Notes: a model not told the origin generated them from the letters alone. A stretch of DNA of 64,000 nucleotides from Bacteroidota bacterium (GCA_016718825.1 JADKCL010000067.1:1-64000); one strand, 5' to 3'; numbered from the stretch's first letter, positions 1 through 9,042 are shown. Made by a program: numbers and translations.

Positions 1-685
1 TCGCGAAACGTGCCAATGCCCGTCGGGAAACCAAGATCCCCGTCTTCGACGCGAATGCCATCCAACCTTCATATTTCCAAACGAACTCTTGGTGCATCCG
101 ATCCCCGCAGATACCCAAAATCATATTTCAATCGCGTCCTTTGACCATAGAAATTGCATCAATTCCCTGATAAATGCCTTCGTAGCGAATTTCTCCATAA
201 ATCCCGACGGCTCCGGCCCATTTGGAAGGATCGTCGCCGATGAAGTAATTGTTGTATTGCGGATGTTTTTCTGATGGCGAAATGACGGGATTTGCGCTTG
301 CACCTTCGAAGACCAATTGAAATGCATGACCACGGTAGTTGATCGGGGTGAGGTCACGGTTGGTCGGGCAACGAAAATAGTCGTCGTGCAAATGGCTGAG
401 GTCCTGGCAAGTTGTAGGTCAATTTGCCATCCTCAAAACACCTTTCCCCGGAATGCCGGTTTCATAGCGAATATAGGAATCCCATTGGCCCTTGTTTTCA
501 ACGAAATTGACAATGGAAGGCAATTCAGGCGCAACTGCCGGAGTTTTGTACTTGGCTTGAAGGGCGGAAAGTTGGCACGACAACAAAGCAGGCTCAGGAA
601 CCAATGGCGAACAGTCATTTCTTGAATTCAGCAGTAAGAAAACCCAAATGGGAAGGTAGCGGATTTTGATGCCAAAATGTAGCAT
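1..685 (-). pseudogene. N-terminus of secreted ENKGQW-type (DUF7948/SBBP-like) protein, frame-broken, runs off window
   Basis: Reading the minus strand from the ATG at 685 gives a hydrophobic N-terminus, then the motif FVENKGQW, which opens large secreted Bacteroidota proteins that usually continue into SBBP or PKD repeats and a T9SS signal. The frame is lost at about 435, where one base appears missing from a T-run (minus strand). It can be followed in other frames through NLQDLSHLHDDYF, INYRGHAFQLVFEGA, NNYFIGDDPSKW and YEGIYQGIDAI. Further breaks lie near 405, 150 and 70-85. Conserved sequence continues across every break to base 1. This looks like one gene with at least five 1-nt indels, either sequencing error or recent decay. 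The gene's C-terminus lies outside the window. Confidence 0.6.
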
Positions 686-843
686 TCCAGCGCTGAGCGG
701 TCAAAATCGAGGCCTGAGCGGACTTTTGGAATGCAATGGGTGGGTGAACTTGTGCACTGCGGCAGCTGTATCAAACCCATCCGGCCCGACTAAACTTGCA
801 TCATCAGTCTGGCATTCCCCAAAATAAAACACACTTTGGCGCG

Positions 844-1825
844 ATGTCGAAAAACGCGCATTGGAGACGATACAAGCGCCCATCGCCGAGGAATTGGTAC
901 AATTTGAAAAGTACTTCCGGGGAGCGATGAAAAGCCGCGTGATGCTGCTCGACCAGATCATGCAGTATCTCATCAAGCGCAAAGGCAAGCAGATGCGTCC
1001 GATGTTTGTTTTGCTCAGTGCCAATCTCGCTAGGCGGCATCACTCCGAGCACCTATCGCGGTGCAGCCCTCATCGAATTGCTCCACACCGCCACACTCGT
1101 CCATGACGATGTGGTCGATGATGCCGACGAACGCCGCGGCTTCTTCAGCATCAACGCGCTTTGGAAAAACAAGATTGCCGTGTTGATCGGGGACTTCCTC
1201 CTGAGCAAGGGCCTGCTCATGTCGATGGAGCACGACGATTTTCAGCTCTTGAAAATCACCAGCAATGCCGTCAAACTCATGGCTGAAGGCGAATTGCTGC
1301 AAATCGAGAAGGCCAGAAAGCTCAATGTCGATGAGGCGGTGTATTTTGATATCATCCGGCAGAAGACCGCGTCGTTGATTGCGAGTTGCTGCGAAGTCGG
1401 AGCTGCAAGCGCGCGGCCTGACGATGCGCCATTCATCGAGCAGATGCGCCTCATGGGCGAAAAAATCGGCATGGCCTTCCAAATTCGTGACGATCTCTTT
1501 GACTACGGAACGGCGGATGTCGGCAAGCCTCTGGGCATCGACATCAAGGAAAAAGATGACCCTGCCGCTGATCCACGTGCGCCGAACAAGGCAAGCTGGG
1601 CGCAGCGCCGCAAGATCATCAACGTCGTCAAACGCCACAACACCGACAAAGCTGCGGTCGACTGGGTCATTCAATACGTGATCGACCATGGCGGTATCAC
1701 CTACAGCGAGCAAGTCATGAACAACTTCTCAAAGAAGCCATGGACATCCTCGACACCTCCCCGAGTCACCCAGCAAAACAAGCCTCCGCGCCTTGGTGGA
1801 TTATTCCGTGGCGAGGGAGAAGTAG
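844..1825 (+). pseudogene. Polyprenyl (octaprenyl/heptaprenyl-type) diphosphate synthase, broken by several 1-nt indels
   Basis: Trans-isoprenyl diphosphate synthase, which extends allylic diphosphates with isopentenyl diphosphate; in Bacteroidota it probably makes the menaquinone side chain. Both aspartate-rich motifs are visible: DDVVDDAD in VHDDVVDDADERRG, and DDLFD in FQIRDDLFDYG. The GKQMRPMFVLLSA and YRGAALIELLH segments are also present. The frame must shift between 850 and 861, at the extra A near 1032, at the A-run 1550-1554, near 1585, near 1735 and between 1765 and 1800. With these repaired the protein begins at the ATG at 844, ends at the TAG at 1823-1825 and is about 325 residues, the usual family length. 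The longest single frame (1006-1890) has a spurious C-terminus. The indels could be assembly error, because the coding signal is otherwise intact. Confidence 0.72.
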
Positions 1826-2076
1826 GGATGAGGCGAGGCGGCGGCCTCTGGCCGCACGTCGCCCGAACGACTGGCCTCTGGCCAGAATAGACGGAAATAC
1901 AGAATCGAACCACCCCCGCCGAGATTGCATTTCTACAACTGAAGTTGAATTTTAGGAGAATCAGGCTTGCGGTTCCATGGTGTCAAAACGTTTGCACCTG
2001 ATACATGTTCCCTAAATTGTTGCGAGCTTTCCGGTGAATAGAATCCGAATCTTCTTCAATTTCAATTGATGAACCC

Positions 2077-2799
2077 ATGACACCCTTCGCCAAAGCACTT
2101 CTTTTCGGCTTGTTTCTCCTTACGTTTTTAATACCACCGCGCGCTGGTCTTGCACAAAAATGCCACCTGGATATTGCAATCGAATCCGGGGTTGTGGTAC
2201 CAAACGGCCAATTCCGAAAGCTGAATTTGTTGAAGGCAGGACCTTATGCCGGAATCGGGGTTGATGTTTCGTATCCGATAGGAAGTAGATTCGGCTTGTT
2301 GTTTTCCATCGTCCCGACGATCTCATCTGCCACCAAAAACAATTTCAGGATGGCCTCGGATTGCCTTTCCGAACCCTGCGTGACCTATCTCACGACCCAG
2401 GATTCAGTGCGGGGAAGGGATATGCGTTTTTGGGACATTGCCGTGAGTGCCGGTGGGTCATTCTCTTTCGCAAAAACGTGGAAAGTAAAATTGTCTGCTG
2501 GATTTAGTTGGAATCCAGTGGCCTGGGTGGAATCAGGTGGATTTGTCGAAGATGTTCCAAAATATCGATTTATCAAGTACAAGCCCGATCCCTCGGTGAC
2601 CTACAAGCGCACGACGGGCATCTTGCGGCTCTCCCTCGTCAAGTATTTGCAGGTTCACGAAAAGGACAGGCTGTTTTTGGAATTGGCCAGCCAAATTGGA
2701 ATGAGTCCCAAAATGCGTATTCCAGGCCAGAAAATGTGGAAGGGGGATTTTCAATTCAGGCCATCCTTGATTGGAATTGGTTTTGGTATACAGCTGTAG
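2077..2799 (+). CDS. Secreted outer-membrane beta-barrel-like protein, function unknown
   Basis: 240 residues. A signal peptide occupies about residues 1-26, ending ..GLAQ before KCHLDI. The body alternates hydrophobic and polar residues, with phrases such as GPYAGIGVDVSYPIG and SRFGLLFSIVPTIS that resemble beta-barrel strands. The C-terminus, LIGIGFGIQL, is a plausible closing strand. This is the general look of small Bacteroidota OMP_b-brl/PorT-like barrels, but I recognise no specific family. It stands alone between the broken prenyl synthase and scpB on the same strand, with about 250 bp upstream. An outer-membrane location is inferred from pattern only. Confidence 0.6.
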   Translation: MTPFAKALLFGLFLLTFLIPPRAGLAQKCHLDIAIESGVVVPNGQFRKLNLLKAGPYAGIGVDVSYPIGSRFGLLFSIVPTISSATKNNFRMASDCLSEPCVTYLTTQDSVRGRDMRFWDIAVSAGGSFSFAKTWKVKLSAGFSWNPVAWVESGGFVEDVPKYRFIKYKPDPSVTYKRTTGILRLSLVKYLQVHEKDRLFLELASQIGMSPKMRIPGQKMWKGDFQFRPSLIGIGFGIQL

Positions 2800-2902
2800 G
2801 TCCCAATACGAATGGATGGTAGGTGACACTACGTCGGTTCCTGACTTGAAACGAAACCGATTCGACTCAAAACTCAAATTCCAAACTTTCCCATTCCCTG
2901 CC

Positions 2903-2910
2903 TACCTTTG
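2903..2910 (+). promoter_or_regulatory. Bacteroidota -7 element TACCTTTG just upstream of scpB
   Basis: TACCTTTG matches the TAnnTTTG -7 element of Bacteroidota housekeeping promoters and ends 8 bases before the scpB ATG at 2919. Transcription would begin at or very near the start codon, giving a leaderless or near-leaderless mRNA. No clear TTTG -33 element lies at the expected spacing. Confidence 0.5.
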
Positions 2911-2918
2911 CACCTCGG

Positions 2919-3663
2919 ATGGAAGTTCAGAAAATCATTGAGGCGCTCATTTTTGCCGCCGACGGCCCCTATGAAGCCGACACAGTTCCTGGAGATTTTC
3001 CAGAATGAGGATTTTTTTGGGATCAAATTCGATGAGGATGTCCTCAACGACGCGCTCGCAGCGCTCTTGGCCAAGTATCAGAGCGACGAATTTGTCTTCG
3101 AACTCAAGCAGATCGACGGCGGCTACCAGTTTTATACCAAAAAGGACTATTATCCTTTTGTAAAGCATGCCGTTTTGGCCAAAAGCACCCGGCGGATGTC
3201 ACGGGCGAGCTTGGAAACCCTGTCGATCATTGCCTACAAGCAGCCCATCACCAAAACTGAAATCGAATTCATCCGCGGGGTGAATTGCGACTACGCCGTG
3301 AGCAAGCTGTTGGAAAAGAACCTGATCGAGATTCGCGGTCGCGCCGAATTTGCAGGCAGACCTTTATTATATGGTACGACGCCGTTTTTCATGGAGTACT
3401 TCGCGTTGAATGACCTCCGTGACTTGCCCAAACTCGACGAATTGAATTCGGAGGAGAAGGATTTTCAGGCGCAGTTCAAGGTGTATGTAAATGACGACGA
3501 AGCCGAAGGTGATGGAGAAGATCTTGTGGAGCAAATGGAAGCCGCGGATGAATTGCATCAAATGACGGTCGAAGAAGACGAGCCAACCGATACAATAGAC
3601 GAAGAAGCCACCTTCCAACGCCTGGAAGGGGAATTTAGAATCAAGGATTTGGAGGAAGAATAA
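2919..3663 (+). CDS. scpB: Segregation and condensation protein B, with a 1-nt insertion near the start
   Basis: ScpB is the winged-helix partner that joins ScpA and SMC in the bacterial condensin. The core runs from QFLEIFQNEDFFGIKFDEDVLNDALAALL through STRRMSRASLETLSIIAYKQPITKTEIEFIRG to LIEIRGRAEFAGRPLLYGTT, which are family hallmarks. The expected N-terminus, MEVQKIIEALIFAADGP, starts at the ATG at 2919 but is in another frame. An extra T at about 2970 (GGCCCC-T-ATGAAG) separates it from the rest. The open frame alone would start at 2908 with unrelated residues, so 2919 plus a frame correction is the better model. After residue ~195 there is a long acidic tail rich in E and D. RluB follows directly. 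Confidence 0.85.
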
Positions 3664-3666
3664 TCC

Positions 3667-5543
3667 GTGGAAGAGAAAACAAAAAGACAGCAGCTGCCAA
3701 GACATCTACCAAGAAAGTCGAAGCCGTGAGCCCCAAAGAAAAGCCGACCGCCGCCAAGGCCGTGAAAGCCGCCGCAACCGAGAAGTCGGTCGCAGCTACA
3801 AAAGCAGCACCCAAGGCCAAAGCCGTCTCCAAAGCCAAACCTGTTGACCCTCCTGTCGCTGCTGAAAAACCAGCCGCCAAGAAGGCCTCGGCTTCTAAAG
3901 CTAAACCTGCTGATGCGCCCGTCGCTGCTGAAAAACCAGTCGCCAAGAAGGCCGCCGCCTCCAAAGCCAAATCCGCTGATGCGCCTGTCGCTGCTGAAAA
4001 GCCAGCCGCCAAAAAGGCCGCCGCCTCCAAAGCAAAATCCGCTGATGCGCCCGTCGCTGCTGAAAAACCAGCCGCGAAAAAGGCCGCCGCCTCCAAAGCC
4101 AAGCCTGTTGTCGCGCCCGTCGCTGCTGAAAAGCCTGCTGCCAAAAAGGCCGCCGCCTCCAAAGCCAAATCCGCTGACGCGCCCGTCGCTGCTGAAAAGC
4201 CAGCCGCCAAAAAGGCCGCCGCCTCCAAAGCCAAATCCGCTGATGCGCCCGTCGCTGCGGAAAAACCTGCTGCTAAAAAGGCCGCCGGCAAATCCAAGGC
4301 AATAGCCGCAGAGCCGACAATCGCTGAAACGAAAACGCCATCCGGCGATGAAGCGTCTTCTAAAGTTCGCTCAAAGCCGCGCCGCCGCGAATTGAAGCGA
4401 CTGGGATTGCTCAAACCAAAGGAAAACAAAAAGCAAAAACGCTTCGATGACGCCCAAAAGGCACGATTGGAAGCCAAAGAGGCCCCAAAGGCAAAGGGAA
4501 AAGACAATAAAAAGCCTGCTGAAATTCGACAAGAGACAGCAGCATCCGAAAAATCGGTCGCCGCGCCGCAGATTGTCAAAGGAAATTCCGCCAACAAGTC
4601 AGCGCAGGCGTCTGAAGGCAAGTCCAAGCGCGACCACAAAGCTGAGGATCGCGATGAACCGAAGGCAAAGGTCAAAGGCAAAGACAGCAAGTCCAAGCCC
4701 AAATTGATGCCCGAGGAGTTTGGCGGCTTCCAAAAACAGATCAGCCCCAAGGCTGAACGTAAAAACGAGCGCCGCAAGGAGCGGCAGGAAAAAGCCGAGC
4801 GGGAACAAGACCAAAGCCATGGTTTGTTTGAAGAGCCGATTCGCCTCAACCGTTTTGTCGCCCTCTCCGGAATTTGCTCACGCCGCGATGCCGACGGACT
4901 CATCAGCGACGGAAAAGTCAAGGTAAATGGCAAAGTTGTCAAGGAAATGGGCTTCAAAGTGCAGCCCGGCAAGGACAAGGTTGTCTTCAAAGACCACGAG
5001 TTGCGGATCAAGGTGTTTGTCTACCTGTTGATGAACAAGCCCAAAAACAAGCTTGCAACAACAGAAGACGATCTTGGTCGCGATACGGTCATGGAAATTG
5101 CCGAGCGTTATACCAAGGCACGCGTTTATCCTGTTGGCAGGCTCGACCGCAATGCAACCGGCCTGCTTTTGTTGACCAACGACGGCGACTTGACGAAAAA
5201 GCTGACGCAGGCGGGAAGTAAATTCACCAAGATCTACCATGTACGCCTCGACAAAGAAGTTTCCGAGACCCAAATTTTGGCGATGAGAAAAGGAATTTCA
5301 CTTGAGGAAGGCGTCGTGAAGGCCGACAAAGTTGAATATCTTTCCAACGGCGGACTCAATGAGCTCGCCATTCAAATTCAAAGCGGTGCCAACCATGTGG
5401 TCAAGCGGATGGTGGAACAGCTTGGTTTTGAGATCGTAACGTTGGATCGTGTGCAATTTGGCCCGCTTGACAAAAGAGGCTTGCCGCGCGGCACATGCAG
5501 GTTGCTGAGCGAAAAGGAAGTCGGATTCCTCAAAATGCTCTAA
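3667..5543 (+). CDS. RluB/RsuA-family 23S rRNA pseudouridine synthase with long Lys/Ala-repeat N-terminal extension
   Basis: The C-terminal ~250 residues form a RluB/RsuA-type pseudouridine synthase. An S4 RNA-binding domain (IRLNRFVALSGICSRRDAD..) is followed by the catalytic block YPVGRLDRNATGLLLLTNDG, whose catalytic Asp is residue 474 counted from the GTG at 3726. The first ~200 residues hold six full 22-residue repeats plus a partial seventh of AAEKPAAKKAAASKAKSADAPV type, and then a Lys/Glu-rich linker, which is histone-H1-like. The clean open frame starts at GTG 3726. A better start is probably GTG 3667, three bases after scpB stops, because its reading (VEEKTK..) joins KTAAAKTSTKKVEAVSP if one A is restored near 3685. 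It is probably co-transcribed with scpB, a neighbourhood common in bacteria. The tail may bind rRNA or DNA (inference). Confidence 0.85.
3858..4299 (+). repeat. 66-bp coding tandem repeats (Lys/Ala/Pro), six full plus one partial
   Basis: In-frame 66-bp units, each coding for about AAEKPAAKKAAASKAKSADAPV, run from 3858 with the seventh, truncated unit starting at 4254. Neighbouring copies differ at few bases, so the array could expand or contract by recombination without changing frame. Confidence 0.9.
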
Positions 5544-5877
5544 AAAAGGGTAAAGAAAATTGCACTGCTCAGGTAATCTGAAGGTGCCCTTTCTGAAACA
5601 TCAGGCATTGTTTTTTACCCTTTGGCCCATGGTTTGTCCGCCTTACTGTGTAATGCACGCATCAAATTGCGCGTGCAGAGTTTGGGGGATCGCCGTTTTA
5701 TTGTAACAAGTTTGCTGCTGGAAGACATGTGGGGCCAATTTTTTCAAAAATCTTTGCGATTAAAAAAGATCAAGCTAACTTGAGCGTTCATTTCAAGAAA
5801 TTCATTGTATTCACTTTTCTTCCTTAGCAAAAGATTACTGGATTCATCCAAAAACTTTGAATTAGTAAAAGCGTGAT
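5544..5877. other. 334-bp intergenic region before the exbB operon
   Basis: No gene seen. It holds a distant inverted repeat (AAAGGGTAAA at 5545-5554 and TTTACCCTTT at 5614-5623) and the promoter-like element described separately. The 3' part is AT-rich, as expected upstream of a strongly expressed operon. Confidence 0.6.
5753..5782 (+). promoter_or_regulatory. Putative Bacteroidota promoter for exbB-exbD-exbD-tonB
   Basis: TTTG at 5753-5756, exactly 19 bases, then TAACTTG at 5776-5782. This follows the TTTG-N19-TAnnTTTG layout with a weakened 3' end of the -7 box. It would give a leader of about 85-90 nt before the exbB ATG. Confidence 0.45.
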
Positions 5878-6792
5878 ATGAAAACTGTAGGTACCGGTGC
5901 TGGCGATAACGGCCGCACAATCAAAAAATCTAATCCTTTGAAGTCTTGGTTCCCTGCCCTGGTCATCGTGCTGGCATTGGTGGTAGCCTTTGTGGTGTTC
6001 AAATATGTCTTCGGTTCACCAGACAACTTCGAGGGCGGCAAAGAAGCTGCTGCACAAATGGATGCTTGGAAAGCGGCTGGATCAGTCGGTGAAGCTCCAA
6101 AGCACTGGACAGACGGTCACCCCTTGGATGGCAACATGCAAGGCACCATCTACAAAGGTGGTATCATCGTTCCGATTGGTATGTCTCTCTTCTTGATGGT
6201 ATGGGTGTTTTTCATCGAGCGCCTCATCTCTGTCGTATTCATGGCCAAGGGCTCCGGCTCCGTGGACGTGTTTGTACAACGTGTGCGCCTTGCCTTGCGT
6301 GATGGTGACATCGACGGTGCGATTCAGGCTTGTGACAAACAGCGCGGCTCTGTCGCAAATGTGGTCAAGGCTGGTCTTACCAAGTACAAGGAGGTCGAAG
6401 CCAATCCAGTGCACGACAAGGAAACCAACCGTGAGGCCATCCAGAAAGAACTGGAAGAAGCCACCACCTTGGAACTTCCTATGCTTGAGCGCAACCTGCC
6501 GATCATTGCAACCATCGCATCCATCGGGGTGTTGGTCGGTTTGTTTGGTACGGTTTTGGGTATGATCAAGGCCTTCTCCGCACTCGCCGTCACCGGAACA
6601 TCCGACTCGACCGAGCTTGCAACAGGTATTTCCGAGGCACTTGTGAATACCGCTATCGGTATCGGAACTTCCGCTTTGGCAATTATCTTCTACAACTTCT
6701 TTACGGTTCAAATCGACTCCTTGACTTATCAGATCGATGAGGCCGGTTACAGCATCGTGCAGACGTACGAAACGACGACGACGCACAAGTGA
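5878..6792 (+). CDS. exbB: ExbB/TolQ/MotA-family proton channel
   Basis: 304 residues. Inner-membrane channel subunit of a Ton-type motor that uses proton flow to energise outer-membrane transport. Predicted membrane helices lie at about residues 23-46, 95-122, 205-232 and 246-275. The last two carry the conserved family core (IASIGVLVGLFGTVLGMI and the GISEALVNTAIGI segment). The extra N-terminal helix and the periplasmic stretch at about 47-92 make it longer than E. coli ExbB, as is common in Bacteroidota. It is the first gene of a run followed by two ExbD genes and TonB with gaps of 65, 25 and 54 bp, ending at a strong terminator. Confidence 0.93.
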   Translation: MKTVGTGAGDNGRTIKKSNPLKSWFPALVIVLALVVAFVVFKYVFGSPDNFEGGKEAAAQMDAWKAAGSVGEAPKHWTDGHPLDGNMQGTIYKGGIIVPIGMSLFLMVWVFFIERLISVVFMAKGSGSVDVFVQRVRLALRDGDIDGAIQACDKQRGSVANVVKAGLTKYKEVEANPVHDKETNREAIQKELEEATTLELPMLERNLPIIATIASIGVLVGLFGTVLGMIKAFSALAVTGTSDSTELATGISEALVNTAIGIGTSALAIIFYNFFTVQIDSLTYQIDEAGYSIVQTYETTTTHK

Positions 6793-6857
6793 TTTTTCCG
6801 CTGACCCCTACAATAAATAGGTGTCAAAAGGAGTTGTAACCTTAAAAGGAGGGTATT

Positions 6858-7520
6858 ATGCCTAAGGTAAAACCAAAGAGGAAAAATCCGTCAATTGACA
6901 TGACCGCGATGGTGGACGTTGCGTTCCTGCTGCTGACCTTTTTCATCATGTCTGCAAAGTTCAAGGCTTCTGACAAGGTGCTTGTCGATACCCCGACTTC
7001 GATCTCGACCTCGGAATTGAAAGACAAAAACTTGTTTATCATTACCGTGGACAAGAGTGGAATGGTGGTAGTCGGCGTTTCGCAGGAAACCCGGAAGGGC
7101 ATGCTCGAGAAGATGATCGAAACCTACAGTCTGCCAGTATCCGAGGAAGGGATGACCTTCTTTGCCAATCAGCCAAGTTTTGGCGTGCCATTGGCCGAGT
7201 TCGGAAATTGGCTGGGCACAAAGGATCTCGACAAAATCAAGGAGTATCCCTACCATGGTATTCCCGTGAATACCGAGCGTGGACAGGTCAATGAGCTCAA
7301 AGAATGGATCAACGCTGCAAGGCGTACCAATTATGAGCTTCGCTTTGCCATCAAAGGCGACAGGGATGTGGCCTTTGAGAAAATGGACAAAGTGATTGCC
7401 ACCCTGCAAGAAGTGAACATCAATCGTTTTAACCTGATCACGGGCTTGGAGGCTGACCCCAATGCTCCCCAAAAGAAAGCTGCTGAAGCCGAAAGTGCCG
7501 AAGCTCCTGCCGAAAAGTGA
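6858..7520 (+). CDS. exbD: ExbD/TolR-family biopolymer transport protein (first copy)
   Basis: 220 residues. One N-terminal membrane helix at about 17-35, in the family motif IDMTAMVDVAFLLLTFF; Asp20 corresponds to the proton-pathway Asp of ExbD. The periplasmic domain continues to about residue 200 and ends in an Ala/Glu tail (AAEAESAEAPAEK). A good ribosome-binding stretch, AAAAGGAGGG, precedes the ATG. It pairs with ExbB and a TonB to form the energising complex. Its periplasmic domain is larger than and distinct from the next two copies and lacks their cysteine loop, so the copies probably do not simply replace one another. Confidence 0.92.
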   Translation: MPKVKPKRKNPSIDMTAMVDVAFLLLTFFIMSAKFKASDKVLVDTPTSISTSELKDKNLFIITVDKSGMVVVGVSQETRKGMLEKMIETYSLPVSEEGMTFFANQPSFGVPLAEFGNWLGTKDLDKIKEYPYHGIPVNTERGQVNELKEWINAARRTNYELRFAIKGDRDVAFEKMDKVIATLQEVNINRFNLITGLEADPNAPQKKAAEAESAEAPAEK

Positions 7521-7545
7521 TCATTTCATCTAGGAGGATTATAAA

Positions 7546-8127
7546 ATGGCTGAAGTAGATACCGGCGGAGGTGGGGGGAAACACAAAGGTGGTGCCCCCA
7601 AGCAAAAGAAAAAATCCACACGCATCGACATGACCGCGATGGTGGACGTAGCCTTTTTGCTCTTGACGTTTTTTATCTTGACCACCACCTTGGCCACACC
7701 CAAGGCGATGGAATTGATCAAGCCGCCCAAATTGGATAAGCCCGAAGATCAGCTTGAAGTAGCTGAATCGAAGGTGATGACCATTCTCTTGGGTGAAAAC
7801 GACAAGGTGCACTACTACGTTTATCTGAACGGGAGCAAGGAGCCAACGATTGAAACCACTGACTTCTCGGCAACGGGAGCAAGGGAGGCGATTCAAAAGC
7901 ACCTTAACCGATTCCCCACGAGATGTCCAAAAGGGGCCAAGATTGAAGAAATCAAGGCCAGCAAATGTTGGGATCCGATCATCGTTTTGAAACCCACCAA
8001 AGTATGCAAATACAAAAACGTGGTGGATATTCTTGACGAAATGCGCATCAACAGTGTGCCTAAATACGCACTCGGCGAAGTGTCGCCAGACGACTCCTTG
8101 TTGATGGTGAAAAATAATTTGAAATAA
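7546..8127 (+). CDS. exbD: ExbD/TolR-family protein (second copy) with cysteine loop
   Basis: 193 residues. A Gly/Lys-rich cytoplasmic start is followed by the helix IDMTAMVDVAFLLLTFF (about 28-46, proton-pathway Asp34) and a periplasmic domain. That domain carries Cys127 and Cys141 in an RCP..KCWDP loop, plus Cys154. The same loop recurs in the ExbD at 9127, which is its close paralogue. The gene sits 25 bp after the first ExbD and 54 bp before TonB. TAGGAGG precedes the start. The Cys pair suggests a disulfide-stabilised insertion in the periplasm (inference). Confidence 0.92.
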   Translation: MAEVDTGGGGGKHKGGAPKQKKKSTRIDMTAMVDVAFLLLTFFILTTTLATPKAMELIKPPKLDKPEDQLEVAESKVMTILLGENDKVHYYVYLNGSKEPTIETTDFSATGAREAIQKHLNRFPTRCPKGAKIEEIKASKCWDPIIVLKPTKVCKYKNVVDILDEMRINSVPKYALGEVSPDDSLLMVKNNLK

Positions 8128-8181
8128 TCTCATACGAAATCTGTTGTCCCTATCGTTCAACAGAAAAAGCGCATCAAGAAT

Positions 8182-8991
8182 ATGAGTGAAACAATCTACG
8201 CTGACCTCGATGAAATTGTCTTCGAGGGACGCTCAAAGGAGTACGGGGCTTATGAAATGCGCAAGAAATACAATCGTTTCTTGGAACGATCTGCGTTGAT
8301 TGCCTTTCTGCTGTTTGTTTTCTTTACCGGATGGCCTAAAATCAGTGGATGGATTTTCCCGGAAAGCGAAGAGGTCGTAGAGGAATTTGAGTCGATCACG
8401 GTCGACCTTTCCAACCTGCCACCTCCTCCTCCCTTGGATGAGACACCACCGCCACCTCCTGTAGAGGCACCGCCACCCGTCCGCGCGCAAATCGAGTTCA
8501 GGGTACCTACCCCAAAACCCGATGATGAGGTCGAAGAGGAAACCATTGAAGAAATGGACAAACTCGAGGAGACCGAAGCCGATATCGGTACCGAAACCGT
8601 CGAAGGCACCACTGGGGCCTATGACTTCGGCGACATCGAAGGCACAGGTGTAGAAGAGGTTGTCGTCAAGGATGATAAGGAAGTGGGTCCCAACGAGTTT
8701 GTGCTCTTGGAAAAGGAACCCGCTCCGGTCAACCTGGATCAGCTCAAAGGGTTGGTCGGATATCCTCCGATGGCCAAGGAAGCTGAGATTGAAGGCAAGG
8801 TGATCGTGCGTGTGCAGGTCGACAAGAATGGTGATTATGTCAAGCACTTGGTGATCAAGGATCCTCACCCGATCCTCACGAAGGCGGTAACCGACAAGAT
8901 CAATATGCTCAAATTCACCCCCGGTATTCAAGCCGGCAAACCGATCAAGGTTTGGGTGACAATTCCATTCGACTTCAAGCTGCTCAAGTAA
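8182..8991 (+). CDS. tonB: TonB energy-transducing protein (first copy)
   Basis: 269 residues. It begins with the Bacteroidota TonB N-terminal signature (DLDEIVFEGRSKEYGAYEMR), then a membrane helix at about 37-58. A Pro-rich stretch (LPPPPPLDETPPPPPV) and an acidic linker, both periplasm-spanning, precede the C-terminal TonB domain at about 185-269 (YPPMAKEAEIEGKVIVRVQV .. FTPGIQAGKPIKVWVTIPF). It couples the ExbB/ExbD motor to outer-membrane TonB-dependent receptors. Last gene of the exbB operon, with a hairpin terminator 19 bp downstream. A paralogue lies at 12767. Confidence 0.94.
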   Translation: MSETIYADLDEIVFEGRSKEYGAYEMRKKYNRFLERSALIAFLLFVFFTGWPKISGWIFPESEEVVEEFESITVDLSNLPPPPPLDETPPPPPVEAPPPVRAQIEFRVPTPKPDDEVEEETIEEMDKLEETEADIGTETVEGTTGAYDFGDIEGTGVEEVVVKDDKEVGPNEFVLLEKEPAPVNLDQLKGLVGYPPMAKEAEIEGKVIVRVQVDKNGDYVKHLVIKDPHPILTKAVTDKINMLKFTPGIQAGKPIKVWVTIPFDFKLLK

Positions 8992-9009
8992 GCGCTCGAA
9001 ATGAAATAG

Positions 9010-9042
9010 AAAACGGCGATTCGGAAACGGGTCGCCGTTTTT
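9010..9042 (+). terminator. Rho-independent terminator after tonB
   Basis: Perfect 10-bp stem AAAACGGCGA (9010-9019) / TCGCCGTTTT (9032-9041), 12-nt loop, and a T-run. It separates the exbB-exbD-exbD-tonB operon from the next ExbD. Confidence 0.8.

Noticed and set aside
1006..1890. Intact 294-residue prenyl synthase starting at 1006
   Set aside because: It lacks the conserved N-terminal region in the 861 frame and ends in unrelated residues; the frame-broken model fits the family better.
3858..4299. CRISPR-like array of 66-bp units
   Set aside because: Units are contiguous, in frame and coding, with no unique spacers and no cas genes.
3641..5011. 456-residue minus-strand open frame opposite the RluB gene
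   Set aside because: Its Ala/Leu/Gly/Phe-rich repeats are the mirror of the Lys/Ala repeats on the plus strand, and it has no independent motif.
5545..5623. Inverted repeat AAAGGGTAAA / TTTACCCTTT as a terminator of the RluB gene
   Set aside because: The arms are 59 bases apart, and there is no compact loop or T-run in the right place.
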